IMG/VR virus record: IMGVR_UViG_3300012936_000079
Coordinates: 1-32,802 of that record
DNA from: a virus
Strand: one strand, 5' to 3'
DNA: 32,802 nt
Below the pieces are notes generated by a model that worked only from the letters and a program-made list of their open reading frames with translations, did not search any database and was not told where the DNA came from. Position numbers and translations under genes: made by a program. Shown in pieces: positions 15,697 to 23,417 of the stretch; the first letter of the stretch is position 1, and every line of letters begins with the position of its first letter.

Positions 15697-16069
15697 TTAT
15701 ATTAATCAGGAATTTAACCGTATTTTGAGTAACCCTCAAAATGAAATAATATCTGAATCGCTGAAACAAAAGCTAAAGCCAATTTCTAGCCCCTTTAAGA
15801 TTTATTTAAAGGGAGAAAATTTAAATTACGAATGTCAGTTAGAAAGTTTTACTCTAGGTAGTTCTTTATCTTCGCTAAAAACTATATCTCTTTCATTTGA
15901 TTCAAGTGACTTAAAAACAATACTTTTAGAAAAAGACTTGAATTTAAGTTGCGAAGAGATTAAGATTTTCAATGTTAAGAAAGAACAAATATCAAAAGTC
16001 AATTGTTTTAAGTTCGAAGAAGATACTTATATAATGGAGTTTTCTTTAGAGGAGTGTTTAAATGATTAG
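15689..16069 (+). CDS. Uncharacterised phage protein
   Basis: A 126-aa protein, mostly beta in its second half (FKIYLKGENLNYECQLESF, TISLSFDSSDLKTI, DTYIMEFSLEEC). I take ATG 15689, which overlaps the upstream stop by 8 nt and follows an AAGAG. The frame is open upstream to TTG 15650, but that would overlap the previous gene heavily. Not recognised. It sits in a tight string of probable head genes. Confidence 0.6.
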   Translation: MSDYINQEFNRILSNPQNEIISESLKQKLKPISSPFKIYLKGENLNYECQLESFTLGSSLSSLKTISLSFDSSDLKTILLEKDLNLSCEEIKIFNVKKEQISKVNCFKFEEDTYIMEFSLEECLND

Positions 16070-16886
16070 TGAAGAACTTCTATTATCAGCTGTGAGAGAA
16101 TCGGTAAAAAAAGTTATGGAATCTCTTGAAGCCCCAGCAGATTCTGATCAGAGCGAAAAGCTCAAGCAAGACAGCATTTCTTCAAAGATCGATGACTTGG
16201 GAGCAAGAAAAAGAGAAAATGAGAAATTTGAAGTTGACGAAGAAAAAGAAGAAGATCCTGAAATTGACTTAACTGGCGATAAAAAAGAAAAAGAAGAAGA
16301 AAAATTCTCATACGACGTTCCCGACACTTTTCCCAAGCATGTCAAATTCCAAGATATAGTAGATCAATTAAACTATGTGAGATCTGGGGCTAGCGCTAAA
16401 GACGATGAAGTCAAAAAGGGTTTGATGAAGTACTTCGACAATCTTAAAGATGAAGAAAAAAGAGATTTGTTAGCCATGCTTTCTGGTTTTGCAACTATTA
16501 TGAATAAAGCTGGAGATATAGAAGATGCCCCAACTCCTTCGGAGTTTGAAAATGCAACTAAAAAGAGTGAAAAATCAGAAGAAGAACCATCCAAAGTTCC
16601 TGTTAACAAGCCCGGAATGAAGCCAATTGTAGTGGGTGAAGCAGCAGAAAAGCATGTTGAATATTCCATACTAGTAGAAAACAATTCAGATTCTCACCGG
16701 TGTACTAATGGTCAGATAGTCGGTTTTGGTTCAGAAGAATGCTTAAATGACTTAATAAGAAGAATTGATGATGCAAAAGAATCTAGAGATTCTTGCTCTA
16801 GAGGTTCTGAATCGAGATCTCATTATAACGGACTTTTAAAACACTTGAGAATGCAGCTAAGAGCTGCTCAGAAGCTTAGCAAATAA
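16062..16886 (+). CDS. Uncharacterised conserved-type phage structural-region protein
   Basis: A 274-aa protein in three parts. A leader helix MISEELLLSAVRESVKKVMESLE (1-23) comes first. A charged linker (40-95, EEKEEDPEIDL, KKEKEEEKF) follows. The core at 98-165 reads DTFPKHVKFQDIVDQLNYVRSGASAKDDEVKKGLMKYFDNL...LLAMLSGFATI. A C-terminal Cys-containing helical domain (215-274) begins HRCTNGQIVGFGSEECLNDL. From memory, FP..VKF.D.VD.LN..RSGASLKD is a recurring family in uncultured T4-like phages near head genes, but its function is unknown to me. Probably an internal or scaffold component. Confidence 0.72.
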   Translation: MISEELLLSAVRESVKKVMESLEAPADSDQSEKLKQDSISSKIDDLGARKRENEKFEVDEEKEEDPEIDLTGDKKEKEEEKFSYDVPDTFPKHVKFQDIVDQLNYVRSGASAKDDEVKKGLMKYFDNLKDEEKRDLLAMLSGFATIMNKAGDIEDAPTPSEFENATKKSEKSEEEPSKVPVNKPGMKPIVVGEAAEKHVEYSILVENNSDSHRCTNGQIVGFGSEECLNDLIRRIDDAKESRDSCSRGSESRSHYNGLLKHLRMQLRAAQKLSK

Positions 16887-16901
16887 TTTGAGATAATTAC
16901 C

Positions 16902-17138
16902 ATGGAAAACTATAAAGATTATCTCAATATAGCTTCTCGGGTCTTAGGCGATGACGATAATTGGATGGACTTTAAAAAAATAATGCTGAGAAGTTTACCT
17001 CCTTCAATGAGAAAAAAATTTAGCACCAGGGATCCAAAAACCAAGAAGCAATCTTTGAATGATTTTGAATCTAAAATGATAGAAGCTTACTTCAATAAAA
17101 CGGGTATTTTGCTCAAATTAGAGGGTTATGATGATTAA
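16902..17138 (+). CDS. Uncharacterised small protein
   Basis: A 78-aa charged protein: MENYKDYLNIASRVLGDDDN, then a basic stretch LPPSMRKKFSTRDPKTKKQ, then helix LNDFESKMIEAYFNKTGILL. No Shine-Dalgarno is visible. TGAGATAAT, which resembles an extended -10, ends 4 nt before the ATG and could give a leaderless transcript. Not recognised. Confidence 0.62.
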   Translation: MENYKDYLNIASRVLGDDDNWMDFKKIMLRSLPPSMRKKFSTRDPKTKKQSLNDFESKMIEAYFNKTGILLKLEGYDD

Positions 17139-18342
17139 AGAAAAATATGCTAAAATATTCGTTGAAGAAGCTACTAAAAAATCTCTCATCGAAGGTGCTG
17201 CTTATGGTCAATATCTTTCCGCTGGAGAAGCTTACGAGTATTTTATTCAGCCGCTAAAGGATATTTTAGACGTTGCTAAGATTGCATTAAAAGATATTGG
17301 CTCAGGCGTCTTATACAACATGAGAATACTGTTCACATTCAGCACTACTAAAAAAGCTAGGTTGTTAAGAGCATACGAACAATCAAGAGAAAATTACAAA
17401 AAACAGTATGAGCCAATTATGGACAGGATAGATAAAAACCTTTCGGAAGCAGAGCTTTTATTCTTTTTGGCAAATCCAGTTGGTTACATTGGTAAAGAAG
17501 TAGTTGTAAAAGGCCTCGATGCTGGAAAATTCGTTGCTGATGTTTTTATAGAACAATCTAAAGCTAGGGCTGGAGAAGGGCCTAGCGCCCCCACTAAACC
17601 AGAAGATGGACCGCTTTTAGGCGCGCTAACCGATCTAAAAAGAATATTTTTTGGAGAATCTTTACAGAGAAGAAATTTGTTAGAATCAGAAAGTCAATCT
17701 GGTAATGTTGAATCTCAAGTTGCTGTTTCTATGGAAGCAATCGGCGTCGACCCGGGTATGATAATTTCTGATTTTTCTGAATGGGTTTCTACTAAAGAGG
17801 GTATTCTAAGAGATATTGAAGCAGAAGATATTCCCGCTAGAATATCATCCCTTGTCAAAATGATGCAATCTCAAGATTATCAATCTTTAGAACAAGCAGT
17901 TATGGAAGCTAAATCTGCCGGTATAGATTTAGGAAATTACTTAAAGCAATTTAAATCAGAGTTTGAGAAATCTAAAAGCGAGCTTCTGGCTTCTTTAGAA
18001 GAAAGAAATTCTGATGATTCTAACTCTAAAAAAGAAAATTCTGAAATTTTATCTAAAATTGGCGAGATGCCAAAGATAAAAAAGCTTGGAGATAAAGCTA
18101 CAGAAAAAGATTATGTCGAAGCTTTAGAAGAGTCTCTCTTCATTTCTTTAAAATCTAACCTTCAATCCGACGGAGAAAAGATTCTTAATGATATAAACAG
18201 CGAAGTGACCGAGATATCCGAAGTAATTTTAGGCCCATTCGAATCCTTACAAGAACTAGAAGATTTCAAGGCTATTAGTCCAGATGCTAGCGAGATAGCA
18301 TCCAAAATGGAAAGTGCTTACAAAAAAATTACAGGTACCTAA
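17128..18342 (+). CDS. Uncharacterised probable virion/internal-head protein
   Basis: A 404-aa, mainly helical protein overlapping the previous gene by 11 nt (ATG 17128 or the adjacent ATG 17131). The N-terminus MIKEKYAKIFVEEATKKSLIEG resembles the leader helices and contains L-I-E. Residues 30-150 carry EAYEYFIQPLKDILDVAKIALKD and a moderately hydrophobic helix. Residues 150-200 are a Gly/Pro linker. The C-terminal half is coiled-coil-like with many Glu/Lys/Ser. No enzyme motif is visible. Context suggests a packaged or structural protein. Confidence 0.7.
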   Translation: MMIKEKYAKIFVEEATKKSLIEGAAYGQYLSAGEAYEYFIQPLKDILDVAKIALKDIGSGVLYNMRILFTFSTTKKARLLRAYEQSRENYKKQYEPIMDRIDKNLSEAELLFFLANPVGYIGKEVVVKGLDAGKFVADVFIEQSKARAGEGPSAPTKPEDGPLLGALTDLKRIFFGESLQRRNLLESESQSGNVESQVAVSMEAIGVDPGMIISDFSEWVSTKEGILRDIEAEDIPARISSLVKMMQSQDYQSLEQAVMEAKSAGIDLGNYLKQFKSEFEKSKSELLASLEERNSDDSNSKKENSEILSKIGEMPKIKKLGDKATEKDYVEALEESLFISLKSNLQSDGEKILNDINSEVTEISEVILGPFESLQELEDFKAISPDASEIASKMESAYKKITGT

Positions 18343-18349
18343 ATTCAAT

Positions 18350-18355
18350 TATAAT
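18350..18355 (+). promoter_or_regulatory. Candidate -10 element (TATAAT)
   Basis: A TATAAT followed by ATTTC lies in the 44-nt gap before the gene at 18387, which has AAGGA 9 nt before its ATG. No good -35 is seen at 16-18 nt spacing, and no TGn extension is present. Confidence 0.35.
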
Positions 18356-18386
18356 ATTTCATAATATAAATTCTAAGGAAATTTAG

Positions 18387-18725
18387 ATGAAAAAGTGGAT
18401 ACCAGAAATTTGCTATGAAGAAGACTCTAATGGATTAACTTCTCATATACCCTTTGTTCAAGTTCCGGCTGGGGAACAGATGCCGGCAATACTTTTTATT
18501 TTTGAAAGCCAAGAAACTGGCGAATATGAGCCTGGCGATGATGGTAATCCTTTACCCATATTTGATATGGAGCTACATCAGTACGCCGACATGGCTGTTC
18601 TAAAAAATAAACTAAACTTAAAAGATTTTGACAAAGTAAGGAAAGCTTTAGGTTTAGAACCACTCTCCGAAGCTCAAGTTAAGGGCCAAGAAATATCTAG
18701 AAAAGTCAAACAAAATTTAAATTAA
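18387..18725 (+). CDS. Uncharacterised conserved-type phage protein
   Basis: A 112-aa acidic protein. WIPEICYEEDSNGLTSHIPFVQVPAGEQMPAILFIFESQETGEYEPG is followed by LPIFDMELHQYADMAVLKNKLN and a helical tail. I recall similar short proteins in uncultured marine T4-like phages near structural genes, always without function. It has a good ribosome site (AAGGAA) and a TATAAT in the gap before it. It is the last gene before a possible new transcription unit at 18752. Confidence 0.72.
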   Translation: MKKWIPEICYEEDSNGLTSHIPFVQVPAGEQMPAILFIFESQETGEYEPGDDGNPLPIFDMELHQYADMAVLKNKLNLKDFDKVRKALGLEPLSEAQVKGQEISRKVKQNLN

Positions 18726-18751
18726 TTCGTGTAATTAAAGCCGATTCGGTG

Positions 18752-18757
18752 TATAAT
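18752..18757 (+). promoter_or_regulatory. Candidate -10 element (TATAAT) for a leaderless nuclease gene
   Basis: A perfect TATAAT in the context GGTGTATAATATC lies 6 nt before ATG 18764. A transcript would start at the ATG itself, and no Shine-Dalgarno is present. This matches the arrangement before 1149. No -35 was recognised. Confidence 0.45.
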
Positions 18758-18763
18758 ATCTAT

Positions 18764-19435
18764 ATGAATAGTTCATATATTACAGAAGACATGGCGCATC
18801 GTGCACTTAGCAGGATGTATAACTTTAACCAGAAGCTTTCTGCTCTTTACGAGTCTGAAGGTCTAGACATCAAATCAGATATAGGAAGAAGAAATATCTT
18901 GATGTCGTCTATTCAGGAAAAAGAATTTTCAAAAGAATTATCGAAAGTTTTTTCTGGAGTAGTCAATGATGGCCGCTCAGGTCAGCCTGATATTGTGATT
19001 GGAGAAATCAATACTGAGCTCGAGTGTAAATTGACTTCTCCTCACGGTGGAAAAACGTGGGCTCTTCAATGCGATTACGCTACGCTAGAGAAAAAAGGTT
19101 GCTTAGATTTTCTATACATGCTTGTAGATAAAGATTTTGAAAACGCTGCAGTTTTATATTTCAATAAGCTATCTACGGAAGACTTTCACCCTCCCGCTTC
19201 TGGGTCTAGGGGAAAGTCTAGAATGAAGAAGTCTTCCGCGATGAAAAAGTGCACTGTAATTACCGGCAATGTCGTTGATAAGAATCAGCAAGTCATTAAT
19301 AGAGCTAAAAAAGTTTTAGAAGACAACAATAAACCACCTTACCAAAAAAGAAAAGCCGTAGAAAGAATCATAAACTGGGGCAGAAAAGAAAAACAATACT
19401 CTTTTGAGTTGGAGAAAATAGTTGGAAACGATTGA
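18764..19435 (+). CDS. PD-(D/E)XK-superfamily nuclease (restriction-endonuclease-like)
   Basis: A 223-aa protein. GQPDIVIGEINTELECKLTS carries the PD-(D/E)XK active site: Pro75-Asp76, then Glu87-Cys-Lys89, with Glu81 and Glu85 nearby and a preceding helix (EKEFSKELSKVF) as expected for the fold. Later residues PHGGKTWALQCDYATLEKKG and a basic C-terminus could bind DNA. The family acts on DNA as restriction, repair or homing nucleases. In a phage predicted to have modified cytosines, degrading unmodified host DNA (the job of T4 endonuclease II) is a natural idea, but this is inference. Start taken at ATG 18764. An in-frame GTG at 18749 overlaps the -10 sequence. Confidence 0.78.
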   Translation: MNSSYITEDMAHRALSRMYNFNQKLSALYESEGLDIKSDIGRRNILMSSIQEKEFSKELSKVFSGVVNDGRSGQPDIVIGEINTELECKLTSPHGGKTWALQCDYATLEKKGCLDFLYMLVDKDFENAAVLYFNKLSTEDFHPPASGSRGKSRMKKSSAMKKCTVITGNVVDKNQQVINRAKKVLEDNNKPPYQKRKAVERIINWGRKEKQYSFELEKIVGND

Positions 19436-19751
19436 AGATTTCAAAGTTGGAGATTACGTATTTTTGTTTTTTAATAAGACAGGATCGATATTCTCCGCTA
19501 GGATACTAGAAAAAACAATAAGGGAAACTATATCTGATGGTCCTAAAACTGATTTTGTTATTGAAGCATATCAGCAAGAAGGAGACAGAGTAATACCCAA
19601 AAAAATTAAATTTACCAACGACTGCAAGATGTTTCATTCTATTGAAGAGCTGAGAATTGCTGTTCACGAACACGTAATGACTGCAGTTAATTCTATGATT
19701 GAAGATTGCCAAAATGTTTACAGTGCAATTTCACAAAACCTGGCTGATTAA
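19422..19751 (+). CDS. Uncharacterised protein with SH3/KOW-like N-terminus
   Basis: A 109-aa protein starting at TTG inside the end of the nuclease gene, with GGAG about 8 nt upstream. DFKVGDYVFLFFNKTGSIFSARI (6-28) looks like a small SH3-like barrel of the GD-V type. The remainder has strands and a final helix (HEHVMTAVNSMIEDCQNVYSAI). Function unknown. Possibly a partner of the nuclease. Confidence 0.65.
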   Translation: METIEDFKVGDYVFLFFNKTGSIFSARILEKTIRETISDGPKTDFVIEAYQQEGDRVIPKKIKFTNDCKMFHSIEELRIAVHEHVMTAVNSMIEDCQNVYSAISQNLAD

Positions 19752-19754
19752 AAT

Positions 19755-20582
19755 TTGAAAAAAATACTTCTTTTAGACGCTAATAACTTAATATACAGAG
19801 CAAGATACTCAGCTAAGTTTTCTAGAGAGGGAGATGCGGCAATAGTTTATTCTTTCTTCAGAAGCTTAAGACCTTTAATCGAAAAATTCAACCCTGACAT
19901 TTGTTACTTTGTTCGAGATGGAAGGCCAACTGACAGATTAGAGCTTTTTCCTGATTATAAATCCAACAGAGTAAGGGAAGTTGATGAATCTTTCATGTCT
20001 CAAAAGAGGATGATAGAGAGCATTGTTAATGATCACTTTCCGATAACAGTTTGTAGGAATATGGAAGTTGAAGCTGATGACTTGATAGCTTACCTAGTCC
20101 TTAAGCGCCACAAATTAGATGAATGTGTAGTAATATCCTCAGATACAGACTTTATTCAACTTTTGCAAGAACACAGCAACTGCAGCTTATACAATCCTAT
20201 TTCGAAAAAATTTCGTGAATGTCCAGAATATGATTACTTAACTTGGAAGTCTTTGAGAGGCGACAGTTCTGACAATATTCCAGGAATTCCTAAAGTTGGA
20301 GATAAGACTGCAGCTAAATTAGCAATGAATTCTGATTTACTTAATGAATTCTTTGAAAAAAATTCTAACAACAAAATTATCTATGAGAGAAATAGGGATC
20401 TCATAAGCTTTAGAGAGATAGACAATTTAGATGACACTTTTATCGGAGAGAGTAAATCTAATTTTGAAGAAGTTAGAAATATCTTTGAAAATTTGAAATT
20501 TAATAGTATGATAAAAGAAAAATCATGGAAAAAATATACCGATACTTTTATTGGAGTTAACGATGAAAACTTTGTTGAGTAA
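19755..20582 (+). CDS. 5'-3' exonuclease / flap endonuclease (T4 RNase H-like)
   Basis: A 275-aa FEN/PolA-N-terminal-type nuclease. Acidic metal sites are visible in order: LLLDANNLIYRA (Asp8), FPDYKSNR (66-72), EVEADDLIAY (104-113), VISSDTDFIQLL (127-138), and the helix-hairpin-helix LRGDSSDNIPGIPKVGDKTAAKL (168-190) with Asp170 and Asp173. It removes RNA primers and 5' flaps during lagging-strand synthesis, matching T4 rnh, and pairs logically with the DnaE polymerase. The start is TTG, and no clear ribosome site is seen. Its 3' end overlaps the next gene by 20 nt. Confidence 0.95.
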   Translation: MKKILLLDANNLIYRARYSAKFSREGDAAIVYSFFRSLRPLIEKFNPDICYFVRDGRPTDRLELFPDYKSNRVREVDESFMSQKRMIESIVNDHFPITVCRNMEVEADDLIAYLVLKRHKLDECVVISSDTDFIQLLQEHSNCSLYNPISKKFRECPEYDYLTWKSLRGDSSDNIPGIPKVGDKTAAKLAMNSDLLNEFFEKNSNNKIIYERNRDLISFREIDNLDDTFIGESKSNFEEVRNIFENLKFNSMIKEKSWKKYTDTFIGVNDENFVE

Positions 20583-20757
20583 TGAGTCACAAGCTATTTT
20601 AAGAAGAATTAATTTAATCAATGAACAGGAAGTTGCATACAAGTTTGGAGACTTGTTTATTGCTGAAAATTCTATCACAGGTCAAAAAAGACAGTTAGAA
20701 AATGTTCCATCAAACATTGCTGAAAATTCAAATAAATCTAGTTTGTTAAAGGGATGA
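20563..20757 (+). CDS. Uncharacterised small protein upstream of groEL
   Basis: A 64-aa protein: MKTLLSNESQAILRRINLINE, then EVAYKFGDLFIAENSITGQKRQLENV and a polar tail. The start is ATG 20563 with GGAG 6 nt before, overlapping the exonuclease by 20 nt. Its stop is one base from the groEL start. It is too short and lacks the mobile-loop and roof patterns for a GroES, so it is not a co-chaperonin as far as I can see. Not recognised. Confidence 0.6.
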   Translation: MKTLLSNESQAILRRINLINEQEVAYKFGDLFIAENSITGQKRQLENVPSNIAENSNKSSLLKG

Positions 20758-20758
20758 G

Positions 20759-22351
20759 ATGCAAAAAAGAATTCTAAAATATTCAGAAGAACTTAGGAAT
20801 GATTTGCTTTCTGGGGTGAACAAGCTAGCAGAAGCTGTCAAGATAACGATGGGTCCTCGTGGCCAAAATGTTTTAATAGAACTGGACAACGGCCCTCCTA
20901 TATTAACTAAAGATGGAGTTACAGTTGCTGAAGCTGTTAATCTAACTAATAGGTTTGAAAACTTAGGAGCTCAAGTTGTAAAAGAAGCTGCTCGGCAAAC
21001 AGCAGAAGAAGCTGGAGACGGAACGACTACGTCAACTGTTTTAGCGCAAGCTATATTTCATCAAGGTAGTAAGTATCTATCTTCAGGAGGGAATATCAGG
21101 GATTTAAGAGATTCTCTAAATTTAGCCAAAGAGGAATCAATATCATTCTTGAAAGAAATTTCTTCTGAAGTTTCAGGAAAAAAAGAACTGAAGCATGTTG
21201 CCACTATCTCTGCTAACGGAGAAGAGCAATTAGGTTCTATAATTGCAGACGCTGTTTCGCAAGTTGGCCAGCATGGATATGTTTCTGTAGAAAATTCTAG
21301 AGGATACAAAACTGAATTAAACTTAGTTGACGGTTACCAGATAGATAGAGGTTTTATTTCTCCCTATTTTGTCAACAACCAAGAGAAACAGTCTGTAGAT
21401 TTCAAAAATCCATCTATACTCCTGACTAATCAAAAGATCTCTAGCCTTAAAGACATCATCTTTCTATTAGAAAGCTCAGTCAAATCGAATAAACCTCTTG
21501 TGATAATTGCCGACGACGTAACTGGAGACGCTCTTCAGGGTTTGATATTAAATAAATCTAAAGGAAATTTAGATTGTTGTGTGATTAGGCCTCCAGAGTT
21601 TGGGGTTGCTAGAGAGAATGCTCTAGAGGACTTAGCCGCTGTCTTGGGAGCAGAGGTTGTTCATACACCAATAGCTGATTGGAAAAATGCTGACATTCAA
21701 TCAAGTTTGGGAACTTGCAAAACTTTTAAATCTTACAAAGAGCAAAGCGTTTTCGTTGACTGCCCATCTCATGATGAAGTTATCAATAAGAGGTTGTTGT
21801 CTATATCTACCCGGCTAGAAGAACCAAATGTTCCTCCCGAGGAAAAGAAAGTCTTAGAAAGAAGAAAGAGAAGAATGACGAGCGGAGTTGCTGTCATTTA
21901 TGTTGGGGGTTCAACTGAGAGCGAAGTAAACGAAAGGAGAGATAGGGTCGACGATGCTGTAAACGCTACTAGGGTTGCTTTGATGGATGGAACTATTCCA
22001 GGAGGGGGCTCTTCCCTTTTGAAAGCAGCTAATTTTATTTCTAGCAATAGTAGCACGATAGGTGCTAGCATTTTATCTACAGCTCTAAAAATGCCTATAT
22101 ATCAAATAGCAAAGAACTCTGGAGATGTTCCAGAAGTCATTATAGAAAAACTCAAAAATTCAAAAGAACAAATGGGATACGATGCCAGTACCGGCAAAAT
22201 AGTCAACTTAGCTAAAAGTGGAATTATTGATCCTCTAAAAGTTTCAGTTTCTGCTTTAGAAAATGCTACAAGCGCAGCTTTAAACTTACTTTCGGTTGGA
22301 TGTGCAGCCGTTATTTCCGATCAGGAGAGAACAAATGAACAAGAAAGATAA
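20759..22351 (+). CDS. groL: Chaperonin GroEL (phage-encoded)
   Basis: A 530-aa group I chaperonin, close to the usual 540-550. ATP-site features are present and even keep E. coli numbering: KITMGPRGQNVLIE (28-41), TKDGVTVA (50-57), GDGTTTSTVL (86-95, Asp87) and VDDAVNATRVALMDGTIPGGG with Asp398. It should form a folding chamber, most likely for phage virion proteins. It lacks the GGM-repeat tail and ends in polar residues. No groES follows, so it must use the host's or a distant co-chaperonin, or work alone as reported for some phage chaperonins. It overlaps the next gene by 17 nt. Confidence 0.96.
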   Translation: MQKRILKYSEELRNDLLSGVNKLAEAVKITMGPRGQNVLIELDNGPPILTKDGVTVAEAVNLTNRFENLGAQVVKEAARQTAEEAGDGTTTSTVLAQAIFHQGSKYLSSGGNIRDLRDSLNLAKEESISFLKEISSEVSGKKELKHVATISANGEEQLGSIIADAVSQVGQHGYVSVENSRGYKTELNLVDGYQIDRGFISPYFVNNQEKQSVDFKNPSILLTNQKISSLKDIIFLLESSVKSNKPLVIIADDVTGDALQGLILNKSKGNLDCCVIRPPEFGVARENALEDLAAVLGAEVVHTPIADWKNADIQSSLGTCKTFKSYKEQSVFVDCPSHDEVINKRLLSISTRLEEPNVPPEEKKVLERRKRRMTSGVAVIYVGGSTESEVNERRDRVDDAVNATRVALMDGTIPGGGSSLLKAANFISSNSSTIGASILSTALKMPIYQIAKNSGDVPEVIIEKLKNSKEQMGYDASTGKIVNLAKSGIIDPLKVSVSALENATSAALNLLSVGCAAVISDQERTNEQER

Positions 22352-22601
22352 TAAAAAAAGAGATAACAAGAAGGATTTCCCAATTGTTATTATTAGTGTC
22401 AATCCAGAAGAGCTAAATTACAGAAATGATGACGATATCAGATCTTTGAGCGACAGGCTTAATAAAAATTTAAGATTAGCTAGATCTAGAAGAGATGAAA
22501 AATCTGCTAAGAGTATAGAGAAAGAAATTTGCTATGTTCAGAGAGAGCAGAACATGAGAGAAAATAGGAAAAAAATTCACAATAAAATTAGATCAAAGTA
22601 G
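22335..22601 (+). CDS. Small, highly charged uncharacterised protein
   Basis: An 88-aa protein. A Lys/Asp-rich start (NKKDNKKRDNKKDFP) is followed by one strand (IVIISVNPEEL), then a long basic helix (LSDRLNKNLRLARSRRDEKSAKSIEKEI) and an Arg/Lys-rich end. The start is ATG 22335 with GGAG 8 nt before, inside the 3' end of groEL. Probably nucleic-acid or ribosome-binding from composition, but no family was recognised. Confidence 0.62.
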   Translation: MNKKDNKKRDNKKDFPIVIISVNPEELNYRNDDDIRSLSDRLNKNLRLARSRRDEKSAKSIEKEICYVQREQNMRENRKKIHNKIRSK

Positions 22602-22620
22602 TGCAAATCACAATTTTTTA

Positions 22621-22629
22621 TGGTATAAT
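22621..22629 (+). promoter_or_regulatory. Extended -10 promoter of the sigma-factor gene
   Basis: TGGTATAAT is a textbook extended -10 (TGn-TATAAT), followed by ATAATAAAAAAGGAG. The 48-nt gap here is one of the few in the window. No -35 hexamer is seen at the proper distance. The start would lie near 22636, about 14 nt before the ATG at 22650, with AAAAGGAG between. Confidence 0.6.
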
Positions 22630-22649
22630 ATAATAAAAAAGGAGAAAAG

Positions 22650-23417
22650 ATGTCAGAAGCATTACAAGCTTATTTTATAACCGTGGGTAGATATCCACTT
22701 CTTTCTAGAGAGGAAGAAGTTGAGCTAGCTAAAAAGATTGAATCTGGAGATAGGAGAGCTAAAGATAAAATGATTCAATCTAATCTTAGGCTAGCTATAT
22801 CTGTGGCTAAAAAGTATCAAACTAAAGGTTGCTCTTTAGAGGACTTAATCCAAGAATCTAATATGGGATTAATCAAAGCTGTCGATCGTTTTGATTGGCG
22901 TAAAGGATTCAAATTTAGTACGTATGCTTATTGGTGGATCAAACAATCAGTTCGAACTCATATCGCTAGTCAAGCTTCTGACATAAAGTTGCCAGCTCAT
23001 ACTCGTAACTTACTTTATAAGATGAACGTCATGATTAAAGAGTATGAGGATGAGTTTGACCAGAAACCTTCGTATGACGAAGTTTCAACATCTTTAGGAA
23101 TCCCAACTTCTACTTTGATGTCTATGATTAAATGCTCTTCTCAAACTAGTTTAGACTCTAGCATAAAGGATAAAGCTGGTGGGATGGGTAGAAAAATTGC
23201 AGAAGTTGTAGCTGATAACAGGAATCCTAACGTTGAAGACTTATTAGATTCTGTTAAGATTAAGGGAGTCATGAGAAAAGCTCTTTCGAGTTTGACAAGC
23301 CGAGAAGAAAACATTATCAGGCTAAGGTTTGGTATTGGCGAAAGCGAACCTGAAAATACTGATAATTTCAAAATTTCAAAGTCTGAACTAAATAAAATTC
23401 AGGAGGTTTCTAAATGA
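22650..23417 (+). CDS. Sigma-70 family RNA polymerase sigma factor lacking region 4.2
   Basis: A 255-aa sigma factor. Region 1.2 is at about 1-32 (AYFITVGRYPLLSREEEVELAKKI) and region 2 at 35-112, including NLRLAISVAKKY, the core-binding DLIQESNMGLIKAVDRFD, and the -10-reading FSTYAYWWIKQSVR. Region 3 is at 115-200 and region 4.1 at 208-231 (ALSSLTSREENIIRLRFGIG). Where region 4.2 should follow (TLEEVG...RERIRQIEAKALRKL in RpoD) there are only 24 unrelated residues, so the -35-reading helix-turn-helix is missing. It should direct host polymerase to phage promoters, probably extended -10 types. The next overlapping gene encodes a separate helix-turn-helix that may supply the missing part. Confidence 0.93.
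   Translation: MSEALQAYFITVGRYPLLSREEEVELAKKIESGDRRAKDKMIQSNLRLAISVAKKYQTKGCSLEDLIQESNMGLIKAVDRFDWRKGFKFSTYAYWWIKQSVRTHIASQASDIKLPAHTRNLLYKMNVMIKEYEDEFDQKPSYDEVSTSLGIPTSTLMSMIKCSSQTSLDSSIKDKAGGMGRKIAEVVADNRNPNVEDLLDSVKIKGVMRKALSSLTSREENIIRLRFGIGESEPENTDNFKISKSELNKIQEVSK

Noticed and set aside
20563-20757. GroES co-chaperonin before groEL
   Set aside because: Only 64 aa, and none of the GroES core or mobile-loop pattern is visible.
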